From: Lichenicoccus sp964246745
GTDB lineage: Bacteria > Pseudomonadota > Alphaproteobacteria > Acetobacterales > Acetobacteraceae
NCBI GenBank assembly: GCA_964246745.1
Contig: CAXTRK010000004.1
Span: 1 to 64,000, forward strand
Length of the DNA stretch: 64,000 bases
Direction of reading: 5' to 3'
Part shown: one piece after another, positions 34,569 through 42,538 of the stretch
Numbering within the stretch: the stretch's first letter is position 1
How the letters are laid out: every line of letters starts with the position of its first letter
Notes under the pieces: generated by a model
What the model was told of the DNA's origin: nothing
What the model saw: the letters and a program-made list of their open reading frames with translations, nothing else
Databases searched by the model: none
Position numbers and translations under genes: made by a program

Positions 34569-36812
34569 TCAGAAATCCTTGCGCGCCTGCACACCCACAT
34601 AGCGGGTGTCGTCGCGCGGAACAAAGCGGACGACACCACCAAAATTGCCGTCCGCGAGATAGGATGAGTAATGCGTGTCCAGCACGTTGTTCATGAGCCC
34701 GGTGATGCGCCAGCCATTGGCAAGGTTGGCCAGCGAGACGCTGAGATCCCAGATGCCGTAGGCTGTCTGCACCGTGTCGGGGGTTTCAGTGAGCTGATAC
34801 TGCGTGTTGCTCTGCCAGATGAAATCGCTGTCCAGAGAGAGGCGCAGGCGCGTGGTCAGCGGGATGAGCTTCTCGGCGCGGAAGTCGAGCTTCCAGCGCG
34901 GGGCGAATGGCAACGGCTCGCCGTTGATGTTGCAACTTGTTGGCGCGCCGGCGGGGCAGTTGAACTGGTCGACATGCGCGTCGGTGTAGGCGCCGGCCAA
35001 GGTCAGCGTGACGTTGCGGATCGGCGCCGCCGCGATATCGGCTTCGATGCCACGCGTGGAGACGGAGCCGGCATTGACGAGATTGGTGACAAGGGCGCCG
35101 GCGACGTTGGAGAGGAAATTGGCCTGGAAGTTCTGGAAGTCTTCCAGGAAGAAGGCAAAATTGGCTTGCAGGCGGCCGTGCAGCAGGCGGGACTTCAGGC
35201 CGATCTCGTAATCGTCCGATGTCTCGGGCTTGAGAACGCCCGTCGAGGCCGGCGCCATGTTGAAGAACACGTTGTAGGCCGGGCCCTTGAAGCCGCGTGA
35301 GTAGGTGAAGTAGCTCATCACGTTGTCGGTCAGGTCGTATTGAAGGCCGAGACGGTCCTCGTAGCCGAACCAGTTGGTCGAGCCGGTGCTTCGGAAGCTT
35401 GCGGCGATGCCGGAGACGGCGGCGGGCGCCGTGCTCACCCGACCGAAATGATAGGATAGGTTGTCGTCGAGCGTGCGCAGGCCGGCGATGAGCCGGAACC
35501 GTTTGGTGATGTTCAGGTCGCCCTCGCCGAACAGCGCCACATTGTCCTCGACGGTTCCATAGCGGGCGTCTCCGGAGACGGCCTGTGGAGCGCCGGAAGC
35601 GAGCAGGCCATCGAATGAGCGGTCGTAGCGTTCGGTGTCCTCGTCGTGCAGGTAGAACAAGCCGCCGACATAGTCGATCAGTCCTCCCTTGGGCGAGGCG
35701 ATGCGGTCTTCCTCCGAGAACTGGGTAAAGGAAAGATTGCCGACATCGGCGAGGCGCGGCAGTCCGGTGGCGATCAGCGCGTTCTGGTCATAATCCTGCC
35801 ACTGGGTATTCTGCCAGGCGCGGAACGCGGTCACCGTCGTCAAGGTGTCCTCGCCCAGTTGGGTGTTGGTGGTTATGGCGGCGCCGCCGTTATTGTCGTT
35901 CGAGCGGCTTTTCTCGTCGTTGCTGACCGTGCGATTGTCGGACGCGGGATCAATTCCCTCGGCGGCGAGAACGTTGGCCAAGGTCCGGTTGGTGGTGACA
36001 TGGTCGGTCGGAAAGGCGATCTGTGAGGCGGAAACGAAGACGCCGTTGGGGACCGTCTCGGTGGAGCGCGTATAATCGAGGTCGAGGCGCACGTGGGTGC
36101 GTCCGTCTGGAGAAATCCAGTCGAGCTTGCCGCGCGCCGCCCAGTGACCGTAGCCGTTGAGCGTCCCGCCGCCATAATTGTTGTGAACATTGCCCGCATA
36201 GTCGCCGGTGAGCACATCGAGCCGGCCGGTGAGCGTGTCGGTCAAGCTCCCGCTTATGCCGCCATCGACACGATATTCGTTGCATTCGTAGAACGCGCCT
36301 TCAAGGAAGCCGTGCGTCTGCGCGGTCGGCGCGAGAGTGGTGATGTTGACGACGCCCGCGGAGGAGTTGAGGCCGAAGAGCGTTCCCTGGGGACCACGCA
36401 GCACTTCCACCTGACTGGCGTCGAAGAGGTCGAGCGTGGCTTGCCCGGAACGGGCGAGCACAACGCCATCGACGACAGTGGAGACGGACGGCTCCACCCC
36501 CGGCGAGGTGGAGATGGTGCCGATGCCGCGGATGAAGATGGTGCGGTCCTTTTCGGATGAATTGGTGCGGAAATCCGCGGCCGGCACCTGGCGGAGGATC
36601 CCCGCGAGGTCGTTGCGGTTTTCGCGACGGGCCTGCGCGCCGCTGACAACGGTGTCGGCGACCGGGACGTGCTGGAGAAGCTCGCTGCGCCGACGCGCGG
36701 TCACCTTGACCTCGGTGACCTGTGGCGGGGCGGGAGCAGGCGCCGCCACGGCTTGTGATCCGGCCAGGGTGGCAAGCGCAAAAGCGAGGCGAGGAAGAGG
36801 CGGCCGAGACAT
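34569..36812 (-). CDS. TonB-dependent outer-membrane receptor
   Basis: Outer-membrane beta-barrel with plug. The start at 36812 has GGAG about six bases upstream and gives a signal peptide (MSRPPLPRLAFALATLAG...AVAAP). A TonB-box-like stretch VTEVKVTARRR is followed by the plug (VPVADTVVSGAQARRENRNDL, IRGIGTIST, VEVLRGPQGTLFGLNSSAG). The barrel ends with the expected aromatic C-terminal residue (VGVQARKDF). Length is 747 residues. The short plug signature EVLRGPQGTLFG is that of the broad iron-complex/organic-substrate receptor group. It is cotranscribed with the MFS gene. Confidence 0.9.
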   Translation of the reverse strand: MSRPPLPRLAFALATLAGSQAVAAPAPAPPQVTEVKVTARRRSELLQHVPVADTVVSGAQARRENRNDLAGILRQVPAADFRTNSSEKDRTIFIRGIGTISTSPGVEPSVSTVVDGVVLARSGQATLDLFDASQVEVLRGPQGTLFGLNSSAGVVNITTLAPTAQTHGFLEGAFYECNEYRVDGGISGSLTDTLTGRLDVLTGDYAGNVHNNYGGGTLNGYGHWAARGKLDWISPDGRTHVRLDLDYTRSTETVPNGVFVSASQIAFPTDHVTTNRTLANVLAAEGIDPASDNRTVSNDEKSRSNDNNGGAAITTNTQLGEDTLTTVTAFRAWQNTQWQDYDQNALIATGLPRLADVGNLSFTQFSEEDRIASPKGGLIDYVGGLFYLHDEDTERYDRSFDGLLASGAPQAVSGDARYGTVEDNVALFGEGDLNITKRFRLIAGLRTLDDNLSYHFGRVSTAPAAVSGIAASFRSTGSTNWFGYEDRLGLQYDLTDNVMSYFTYSRGFKGPAYNVFFNMAPASTGVLKPETSDDYEIGLKSRLLHGRLQANFAFFLEDFQNFQANFLSNVAGALVTNLVNAGSVSTRGIEADIAAAPIRNVTLTLAGAYTDAHVDQFNCPAGAPTSCNINGEPLPFAPRWKLDFRAEKLIPLTTRLRLSLDSDFIWQSNTQYQLTETPDTVQTAYGIWDLSVSLANLANGWRITGLMNNVLDTHYSSYLADGNFGGVVRFVPRDDTRYVGVQARKDF

Positions 36813-36830
36813 GGCGACTCCGAATGACAA

Positions 36831-36850
36831 GGAAGCATTCCATAAAGGAC
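36831..36850 (-). promoter_or_regulatory. Inverted repeat plus TTCCATAA element upstream of TonB receptor
   Basis: GGAA-GCA-TTCC followed by ATAAAGGAC lies 19 bp upstream of the receptor start. The same core (GGAA-N-TTCCATAA-N-G-N-AC) occurs upstream of the NtaA/DszA-type monooxygenase at 52.97 kb, also ahead of a minus-strand gene. Two occurrences only; a shared operator is a hypothesis. Confidence 0.35.
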
Positions 36851-36914
36851 GGCAGAGATTAGTGAAACCCGGGGATCCAGAATTTGCGCGTAGTATATCG
36901 GTTCGGCGCGCAGG

Positions 36915-37751
36915 TCACCGCAGCACGTCATCGCCGCCGGCGGCCGCTTCCGCGTCAAGCGCGAGAATGGCGTCATAGGCGCTCGCGGGAAGAAACTCGA
37001 AACGGTCGAGCAGCATGGCGTCACGGGCCGGCTTGAGCGCGGGATCGCACTCCGCCGCCGTGAGGGCTGCGCGGATGCGCGCCAGTTGATCGTCGTCCGT
37101 CGCCAGCGCTGTGATCAGTGGCAGGCCCGGTGAGGAACGGGTCCATTCCAACACACGCAGCCCGGAGATCAGCAGGTCGTCGGCCGCTGCGAGCGCGAGC
37201 GAAACGCAGTCGATGGCCGCGATGTCAGCGCACCCGTCGAGCACTGCACGAAGACTCGCGCAATGGCTGCCGGTGACCACGACCCGCGCGAAGAAGCGAC
37301 GGCCCGCGGCAAGCGGCGCAACTGCGGCGCGGAACAGGTTATGGCCGGAATGGCTGTCGCGGCTGTTGATGGCGGCAGTTGCATCCCGAAAGGCGGCGAG
37401 TTCGCCACGCGAGTCGCTCCGGCGCACGATCAGGGCGCTCCGATAGAAGGGGCCGGAGCAGCCGGCAGCGCGATACACCGGTGTTGCGACCAGTCGGACA
37501 TCGCCGGCAAGGGTGGTGACCAGCGGGTAGCCGCACGTCTGGGCGAGAAGCAGGGCCGGATCGCGCCAGAGCCGGTCGAGATCGGCGCTGTCGCTCAGCG
37601 CGTCGGGCACCCCCGCCAGGCCGGCATCCCGCAAGTGGCGGGCGAGCCCATGCCAGAAGATGTCGGCGCCGCGAACGGCGCGGCCCAGGCGATACATGGG
37701 CAGCGACGCCAGCCGAAATTCCCGTGCTTTCGTGGTTAAATTATAGTTCAA
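36915..37751 (-). CDS. PhnD/SsuA/transferrin-family substrate-binding protein
   Basis: Binding protein of the PhnD-like fold. The core starts LASLPMY, then LLLAQTCGYPLVTTL, and the family signature INSRDSHSGHNLFRAAVAPLA followed by FFARVVVTGSHCASLRAVLDGCADIAAIDCVSLALA. The start is uncertain: the frame extends to 37880, inside the divergent desaturase gene. The TTG at 37751 leaves a short N-terminus before the core, and the ATG at 37697 would cut into it. No signal peptide is visible with either start, and no ABC permease or ATPase is nearby. It stands 102 bp upstream of the TonB receptor on the same strand. 278 residues. Confidence 0.75.
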   Translation of the reverse strand: MNYNLTTKAREFRLASLPMYRLGRAVRGADIFWHGLARHLRDAGLAGVPDALSDSADLDRLWRDPALLLAQTCGYPLVTTLAGDVRLVATPVYRAAGCSGPFYRSALIVRRSDSRGELAAFRDATAAINSRDSHSGHNLFRAAVAPLAAGRRFFARVVVTGSHCASLRAVLDGCADIAAIDCVSLALAAADDLLISGLRVLEWTRSSPGLPLITALATDDDQLARIRAALTAAECDPALKPARDAMLLDRFEFLPASAYDAILALDAEAAAGGDDVLR

Positions 37752-37757
37752 CGTGCG

Positions 37758-37786
37758 TTGACCGTTATATAGACTGATGCTATGTG
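37758..37786 (+). promoter_or_regulatory. Sigma-70-type promoter of the desaturase-TonB operon
   Basis: TTGACC (-35), a 17-bp spacer and TATGTG (-10), with the expected start near 37793, about 20 bp before the desaturase ATG. The short divergent spacer is AT-rich compared with its flanks. A perfect TATAAT on the other strand (37740-37745) lacks a good -35 box. Confidence 0.45.
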
Positions 37787-37812
37787 CATTACCGTAACTA
37801 TCCGGCACATCC

Positions 37813-38730
37813 ATGCTCTCTATGTCAACCTCGAAGCCGACCCCGATCGAGTGGCCGACCGTTCTCCTGGCAGCGTTCATCTATGGCGCGTGGGGGTGTC
37901 TCACGTTCTGGTGGGCTGAGCTTCCCACTGCCGTCTTGGTGGTGGGCGGCGCGTGTCTCGCGGCATGGCAGCTTTCGCTCGCGCACGAGACGCTGCACGG
38001 GCATCCGACCCGCTGGCAGACGGTGAACGACGCGATCGGCTTTCCGCCTTTGTCGCTCTGGCTTCCCTATGAGCGTTACCGGCATCAACATATGCGCCAT
38101 CATCGCAGCGTCACGATCGCCGATCCGTTGGACGATCCCGAAAGCTTTTATTTGCCGGAGGGCGGCCTCGGCGCGGTTCCGGCGCCGCTGCGGCTGCTGC
38201 TGGCCTGCCAGGGCACACTGCTGGGCCGGATGCTGATCGGCCCGGCGCTCGGCATGGCGGGATTCCTTGCCGGGGAGGCGCGCCTGCTGCGGCATGACCG
38301 GTGCGCGCGCGCGGTCTGGCTGCGGCATGGGCTTGGAGTTGCCTGCATCATCGCGTGGCTCTCCTTTGCCTGCCACCTGAGTCTCGTGCGTTACGGGCTG
38401 CTGTTCGTGTATCCAGGCTATGCGCTCAGTCTGCTGCGCTCGTTTGCCGAGCATCGGGCGGCGAACGAGCCGGACCACCGCACGGCGATCGTGGAAGGAG
38501 CGCCGCTGCTCGGGCTGCTGTTCCTCTACAACAACCTCCATGTCGTGCATCACCGTTGGCCGGCGCTGCCCTGGTATCGGATCCCGGCGCGGTATCGGAG
38601 CGCCCGTACGATGTTGCTCGCGCAGAACGGAGACCTGCTTTACCGCGGCTATTTCGACGTGGCGCGTCGCTTCCTGCTGCGGCCGCATGACGCGCTGGAA
38701 TACCCGTTGCCGCATCGGAGATCGTCGTGA
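37813..38730 (+). CDS. Fatty acid desaturase-like membrane di-iron enzyme
   Basis: Integral membrane oxygenase/desaturase of 305 residues. Three His boxes are present: HETLHGH, HQHMRHHR and LHVVHHR, the ligands of a membrane di-iron site. Four to five hydrophobic segments surround them. It could act on an acyl chain, a carotenoid or a small hydrophobic substrate; the boxes do not decide. An in-frame ATG at 37822 is an alternative start. Its stop overlaps the GTG start of the next TonB receptor as GTGA, which is unusual company for a desaturase and suggests action on an imported compound. Confidence 0.82.
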   Translation: MLSMSTSKPTPIEWPTVLLAAFIYGAWGCLTFWWAELPTAVLVVGGACLAAWQLSLAHETLHGHPTRWQTVNDAIGFPPLSLWLPYERYRHQHMRHHRSVTIADPLDDPESFYLPEGGLGAVPAPLRLLLACQGTLLGRMLIGPALGMAGFLAGEARLLRHDRCARAVWLRHGLGVACIIAWLSFACHLSLVRYGLLFVYPGYALSLLRSFAEHRAANEPDHRTAIVEGAPLLGLLFLYNNLHVVHHRWPALPWYRIPARYRSARTMLLAQNGDLLYRGYFDVARRFLLRPHDALEYPLPHRRSS

Positions 38731-41042
38731 GGGCAAGCTGGGCGCTGGCCGCCGGCGCGGTGATCGTGGCCTGCGGCGCGCAACCCGCGCGCGCGGCGCC
38801 GTCGCCGGACGGGAACAACGACGCAGCGCCCCGTCCGCACGGGAGCGGCATCACGCCAGCCGGCAAGACGGAGACGATCTCGGTCTTTGGCGCCGGCTCG
38901 ACACGACAACTGACGTCAATCGGCCGCGCCCAGATGCGCGCTTCGGTGCCTGGCACGTCCCCGCTCAAGGTCCTGAACCAATTGCCGGGCGTCAACTACC
39001 AGTCCGCCGATCCGTTCGGCGCCTACGAATACAGCAGCAGTCTTTACATACGCGGCTTCAACCAGTCGCAACTCGGCTTCACGCTCGACGGCATTCCCCT
39101 CGGCGATCAGCAGTTCAACAATTATGATGGACTGTCGATCACACGGGCAATCAGCAGCGACAACATTCTCTCTGCAAACGTCTTCCAGGGCGCGGGCGCG
39201 ATCGACGTCGCATCGACGAGCAATCTCGGAGGCGCGATCGAGTTCCACTCCGTCGATCCGACGACGAGGCCCGGAGGCGCCGTCGAGCAGACATTCGGAT
39301 CCAACAACACTTTCAGGACCTTCGTGCGCCTCGAAAGCGGAGAGCTTAATCCCACCGGCACCCGGTTCTATGTCTCCTATGCCCGCACCTCGCTCGATCT
39401 GTGGAAAGGCTCCGGCACCAACTATTCCGACCAGGTCAACGCCAAGCTGCTCCAGCCGTTCAGCGACGGCTCCACCGTCAAGGTGTTCTTCGACTGGAGC
39501 GCGATCCGCCAGTTCGACTACCAGGACATGTCGCGGAACTATCTCGACACATATGGCCCGAATCTCGCCAACACCTATCCCAACTACACGGCCGCCTACC
39601 TGGCCGCCGAGCATATCTACAGTCCAGCGATCGCAGCGACGAGCGATCCCCTGGATGCGGCGTATTACGCGGGAACCGCCAACCGCGAGGACTTCCTGTC
39701 CGGACTGACCTGGACGAAGCTGATCGGCGACGACCTGACCTGGGCATCCACGGTCTATGGCCATGGAGATAGAGGCTACAGCACCTGGGCCACGCCCTAC
39801 ACGCCCTCGCCGAACGGCGCGCCGCTGTCGGAGCGCGTGCAGAACCCGGGCATCAGGCGCGGAGGGCTGCTCTCCGCCGTCACCTGGGATCTCGGCCGAA
39901 ACAGCTTTAACAGCGGCGTCTGGTACGAGTACGGCCAGTTCACCGAGGCGCGGGCCTTCGCCGAGGCGCCGCTGCTCGGGCAAGGCACGCTCGGCGACCC
40001 GACCGACGGTTACCCAAGCGGGATTTTCGCCAAACCCTGGTCCGAGGTCTTCAACACGAACACGTTCCAATTCCACCTGCAAGACACCTACCATGTCTTG
40101 CCGACCCTGACATTGAACGCCGGCTTCCGATCGCTCCTTGTCCATACGGCGAACAAGGTCACGGAGCAGGACATCGCCGCCAATGGCGGCCCGGTGGCCC
40201 AGGGCGCGCTTACCGCCGCCGACGCCTTCCTGCCGCAGATCTCTGCGAACTGGCGCTTCCTGCCGACAGAGGAACTGTTCTTCGACGTGTCGCACAACAT
40301 GCGCGCCTTTCCGGAGGACGGCTATGACACCAACATCGCGGCCACCCCCTGGACTGAGAGTCAGGCGTCGTTCCAGGCGACCGCGCGCGATCTGCAGCCG
40401 GAGACCGACTGGGTCTATGAAGGGGGATGGCGCACAGACGGCCCCCGTCTCGACACGCTGGTCTCCCTCTATCGGGTGAATTTCTCGAACCGCCTGCAAC
40501 TGATTTCGACCGGGCCTGTGATCGCGCCGACGACGGCGGTGCAGAATGTCGGCGGCGTCACCTCGGACGGCGCGGAGGCAAGCTTCACCTGGCGCTTCGT
40601 GCCGCACTGGTCGATCTACAATTCGCTCTCCTGGAACCGTTCCACCTTCAATCAGGATGTGATGACCTCTTCCGGCATCGAGCCGATACGTGGCAAGACG
40701 ATTCCAAACTATCCGGAGTGGATGGACAAGGCCGCGCTCAGCTTCCGCTACGGCTCGTTCAGCGCTTCGCTCGACGGGCGATACCTGTCGAAGCGCTACA
40801 TCTCCTACCTGAATGATTCCGGCATCTCGGGTTATGCCGTCCTGGATCTGGGCACGGCCTACGAGTTCGGCAAAACCGGCCCGTTCCATAATCTGCGTGT
40901 CGCCTTTAACATCTACAACCTGACCAACAAGACCTATGTCGCGACCATGGGCGAACTCGGCAATCCATTCTCCGGCGATTACCAGACCTTCCTGATCGGC
41001 GCGCCGTTGCAGGCCTTCGGCACCATCAGCACCGATTTTTGA
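38727..41042 (+). CDS. TonB-dependent outer-membrane receptor
   Basis: Outer-membrane receptor of 771 residues with a signal peptide (RASWALAAGAVIVACGAQPARAAP), a plug (SPLKVLNQLPGVNYQSADPFG, LYIRGFNQSQLGFTLDGIPLGD) and a barrel ending in aromatic FGTISTDF. The phrase RGFNQSQLGFTLDGIPLGDQ is characteristic of a receptor subgroup distinct from the other TonB receptor in the window. Its GTG start overlaps the desaturase stop, so the two are translationally coupled. The ligand is unknown; no siderophore genes are nearby. Confidence 0.9.
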   Translation: MRASWALAAGAVIVACGAQPARAAPSPDGNNDAAPRPHGSGITPAGKTETISVFGAGSTRQLTSIGRAQMRASVPGTSPLKVLNQLPGVNYQSADPFGAYEYSSSLYIRGFNQSQLGFTLDGIPLGDQQFNNYDGLSITRAISSDNILSANVFQGAGAIDVASTSNLGGAIEFHSVDPTTRPGGAVEQTFGSNNTFRTFVRLESGELNPTGTRFYVSYARTSLDLWKGSGTNYSDQVNAKLLQPFSDGSTVKVFFDWSAIRQFDYQDMSRNYLDTYGPNLANTYPNYTAAYLAAEHIYSPAIAATSDPLDAAYYAGTANREDFLSGLTWTKLIGDDLTWASTVYGHGDRGYSTWATPYTPSPNGAPLSERVQNPGIRRGGLLSAVTWDLGRNSFNSGVWYEYGQFTEARAFAEAPLLGQGTLGDPTDGYPSGIFAKPWSEVFNTNTFQFHLQDTYHVLPTLTLNAGFRSLLVHTANKVTEQDIAANGGPVAQGALTAADAFLPQISANWRFLPTEELFFDVSHNMRAFPEDGYDTNIAATPWTESQASFQATARDLQPETDWVYEGGWRTDGPRLDTLVSLYRVNFSNRLQLISTGPVIAPTTAVQNVGGVTSDGAEASFTWRFVPHWSIYNSLSWNRSTFNQDVMTSSGIEPIRGKTIPNYPEWMDKAALSFRYGSFSASLDGRYLSKRYISYLNDSGISGYAVLDLGTAYEFGKTGPFHNLRVAFNIYNLTNKTYVATMGELGNPFSGDYQTFLIGAPLQAFGTISTDF

Positions 41043-41113
41043 CGATTAGTCCGCGAAACGAGAGCCGAACGCGCCGGCGTCCCTCGAACCTGCAAGGTGC
41101 TCGGAGGCCCTCG

Positions 41114-41617
41114 ATGCCAATCTCATCACGGGAACGGAATGCAGAGGCCCGCGAAAGTTTGCTGACGCAAGATAATATTAACGATCTTGCGCGCATCATG
41201 ACCTCCGAAGCGGACGGTGTAGGGGAGACGGCGCAGGCGATGGTGGGGTGGGTCATGGTCAACCGCATGAAGCAGGATCACTTTGAGCAGGTATCCTCGG
41301 TCTAGTCGCACGGCGCCTTTGCCCATAGCCATATGGCGACTGGTATGACCTTACATCTCGCCGAACGCATTCTCGGCGGTGACGCCATCGACATCAGCCA
41401 GGGCGCCACGCATTTCTACTCACCGAAGTCCATGCCAAAGGAGGGCGATGCGCCATCCAGCCGGCTTGACACCCGTGGAGGACTTGAAAGTGTTTCCGGT
41501 GTGACAAAGAATGGCCGGCCGGTGCGGAATTATGCACCCGGTTGGGCGTATAAAAAGTCTCACATTCGGATCTCTGGAGTTCAGGACATGGACTTCAAGT
41601 TTTACCGCTTGCCATGA
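41114..41617 (+). pseudogene. SleB/CwlJ-type cell-wall hydrolase interrupted by an in-frame amber codon
   Basis: With a GGAGG site six bases before the ATG, the frame reads NDLARIMTSEADGVGETAQAM then VGWVMVNRMK, the pattern of Hydrolase_2 (SleB/CwlJ) enzymes. It hits TAG at 41303-41305, then continues in the same frame through SHGAFAHSHMATGM, GATHFYSPKSMP and GRPVRNYAPGWA to a natural stop at 41617. Only one base change is needed to restore about 167 codons. No rearrangement is visible, so this is a point-mutation pseudogene, or the stop is suppressed. No signal peptide is visible. Confidence 0.7.
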
Positions 41618-42234
41618 AGGAAGGCTTTCTCTACCTCGGCTTGGCCGTCCTTTCTTGTGACGGGATAGCCGCTGCAAAAGCGGCAATCTCCACCACGTCG
41701 CCCGCGTGGAACCCGAACGATACCGCGCCAATGATCGCCGATGTCGCGTCAGCCGCGGCTCATACGCGGGCCATCCACTTCCGAACGCCGTCGTGCAAAG
41801 CCATCATTACTATCAATGCAATGATCAAAATAGGCACATTTGAAGACGGCGATGCGAATGGCATTGCCGCTCTCGATGTTGGCAACCGTCCAAAGATCGC
41901 TGGTCGTCGCCTGGATCGCGTGCTTCTCAATCACCATGATCTTTACAGACCTGTCTGTGCGGTCGGCGCAAATCTCATCTCCCGCTTTCGGCTAACTCCA
42001 GGGATCTATGAGATGGACGTGCCCGTGCAGCTTTTACTGAACGCGGTCGACATGGATCTGCGCGATCATGGGCATTGCGCGCAGGACCTTCTCGCGGCCC
42101 TGCCAAAGACCCGGGCCAATGATCAGGTCCGGATCAATGCCCAAAGTCTGTGCGACAGCGACTATGAAAATCACGATCGGCCCACGGCGGCGTGCGATGT
42201 TCTGATCCAGGGTCTCAAGACCGGGGAAAGATAA
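41614..42234 (+). CDS. Hypothetical protein, doubtful
   Basis: Frame of 206 codons whose ATG overlaps the hydrolase stop (ATGA). The first ~25 residues (MKEGFLYLGLAVLSCDGIAAAKA) resemble a signal peptide, and ISTTSPAWNPNDTAPMIADV follows. The rest has no recognisable domain and the codon pattern looks poor, with a lower GC than neighbours. It could be a small exported protein that has lost its proper 3' end by frameshift, with only the first ~65 codons original. Confidence is low. Confidence 0.3.
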   Translation: MKEGFLYLGLAVLSCDGIAAAKAAISTTSPAWNPNDTAPMIADVASAAAHTRAIHFRTPSCKAIITINAMIKIGTFEDGDANGIAALDVGNRPKIAGRRLDRVLLNHHDLYRPVCAVGANLISRFRLTPGIYEMDVPVQLLLNAVDMDLRDHGHCAQDLLAALPKTRANDQVRINAQSLCDSDYENHDRPTAACDVLIQGLKTGER

Positions 42235-42533
42235 TAAGCCTGCCTGCCAACGACTGTAGATCTGGCGGTCTCCATGACGCCCTCGACATCCTGGACGTCG
42301 CCGCGCTTTCGGTCGTGCTCGCGCCAGGCGCGGAGTTCAGAAGGGGAGACAACCTCGAACACAACCCTGGGGAGGTCGCCGCAGCGGATGGTGAGATCCG
42401 GAATGCGCGCCGGGTCGCGTTGCCGGCGCTTGGACGCTGCGCCGCTGCCGATCTCGGGGCGGCAACCATCAGGATCGCTACGCAGCCGTATGGCAACAGC
42501 GGCGGTAAGCCTGGAGAGAATGCCCGTTGTCAC
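42171..42533 (-). pseudogene. Uma2-family (DUF820) endonuclease-like fragment
   Basis: Minus-strand frame with PDLTIRCGDLPRVVFEVVSPSELRAWREHD, the core of Uma2 proteins (restriction-endonuclease-like fold; PD and E-x-x catalytic region). The usual N-terminal third and the C-terminal part after the core are missing or not recognisable, and the frame ends in unrelated residues. It lies directly downstream of the secreted beta-helix gene. Best read as a decayed remnant; Uma2 genes are commonly gained and lost. Confidence 0.45.
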
Positions 42534-42538
42534 CAGAC

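Noticed and set aside
37740..37745. Perfect TATAAT as promoter of the PhnD-like gene
   Set aside because: No acceptable -35 box lies 16-18 bp upstream, and its start point would fall inside the likely coding sequence.
38916..40889. 657-codon minus-strand frame opposite the second TonB receptor
   Set aside because: It is an antisense shadow of a clear receptor gene with no recognisable domain.
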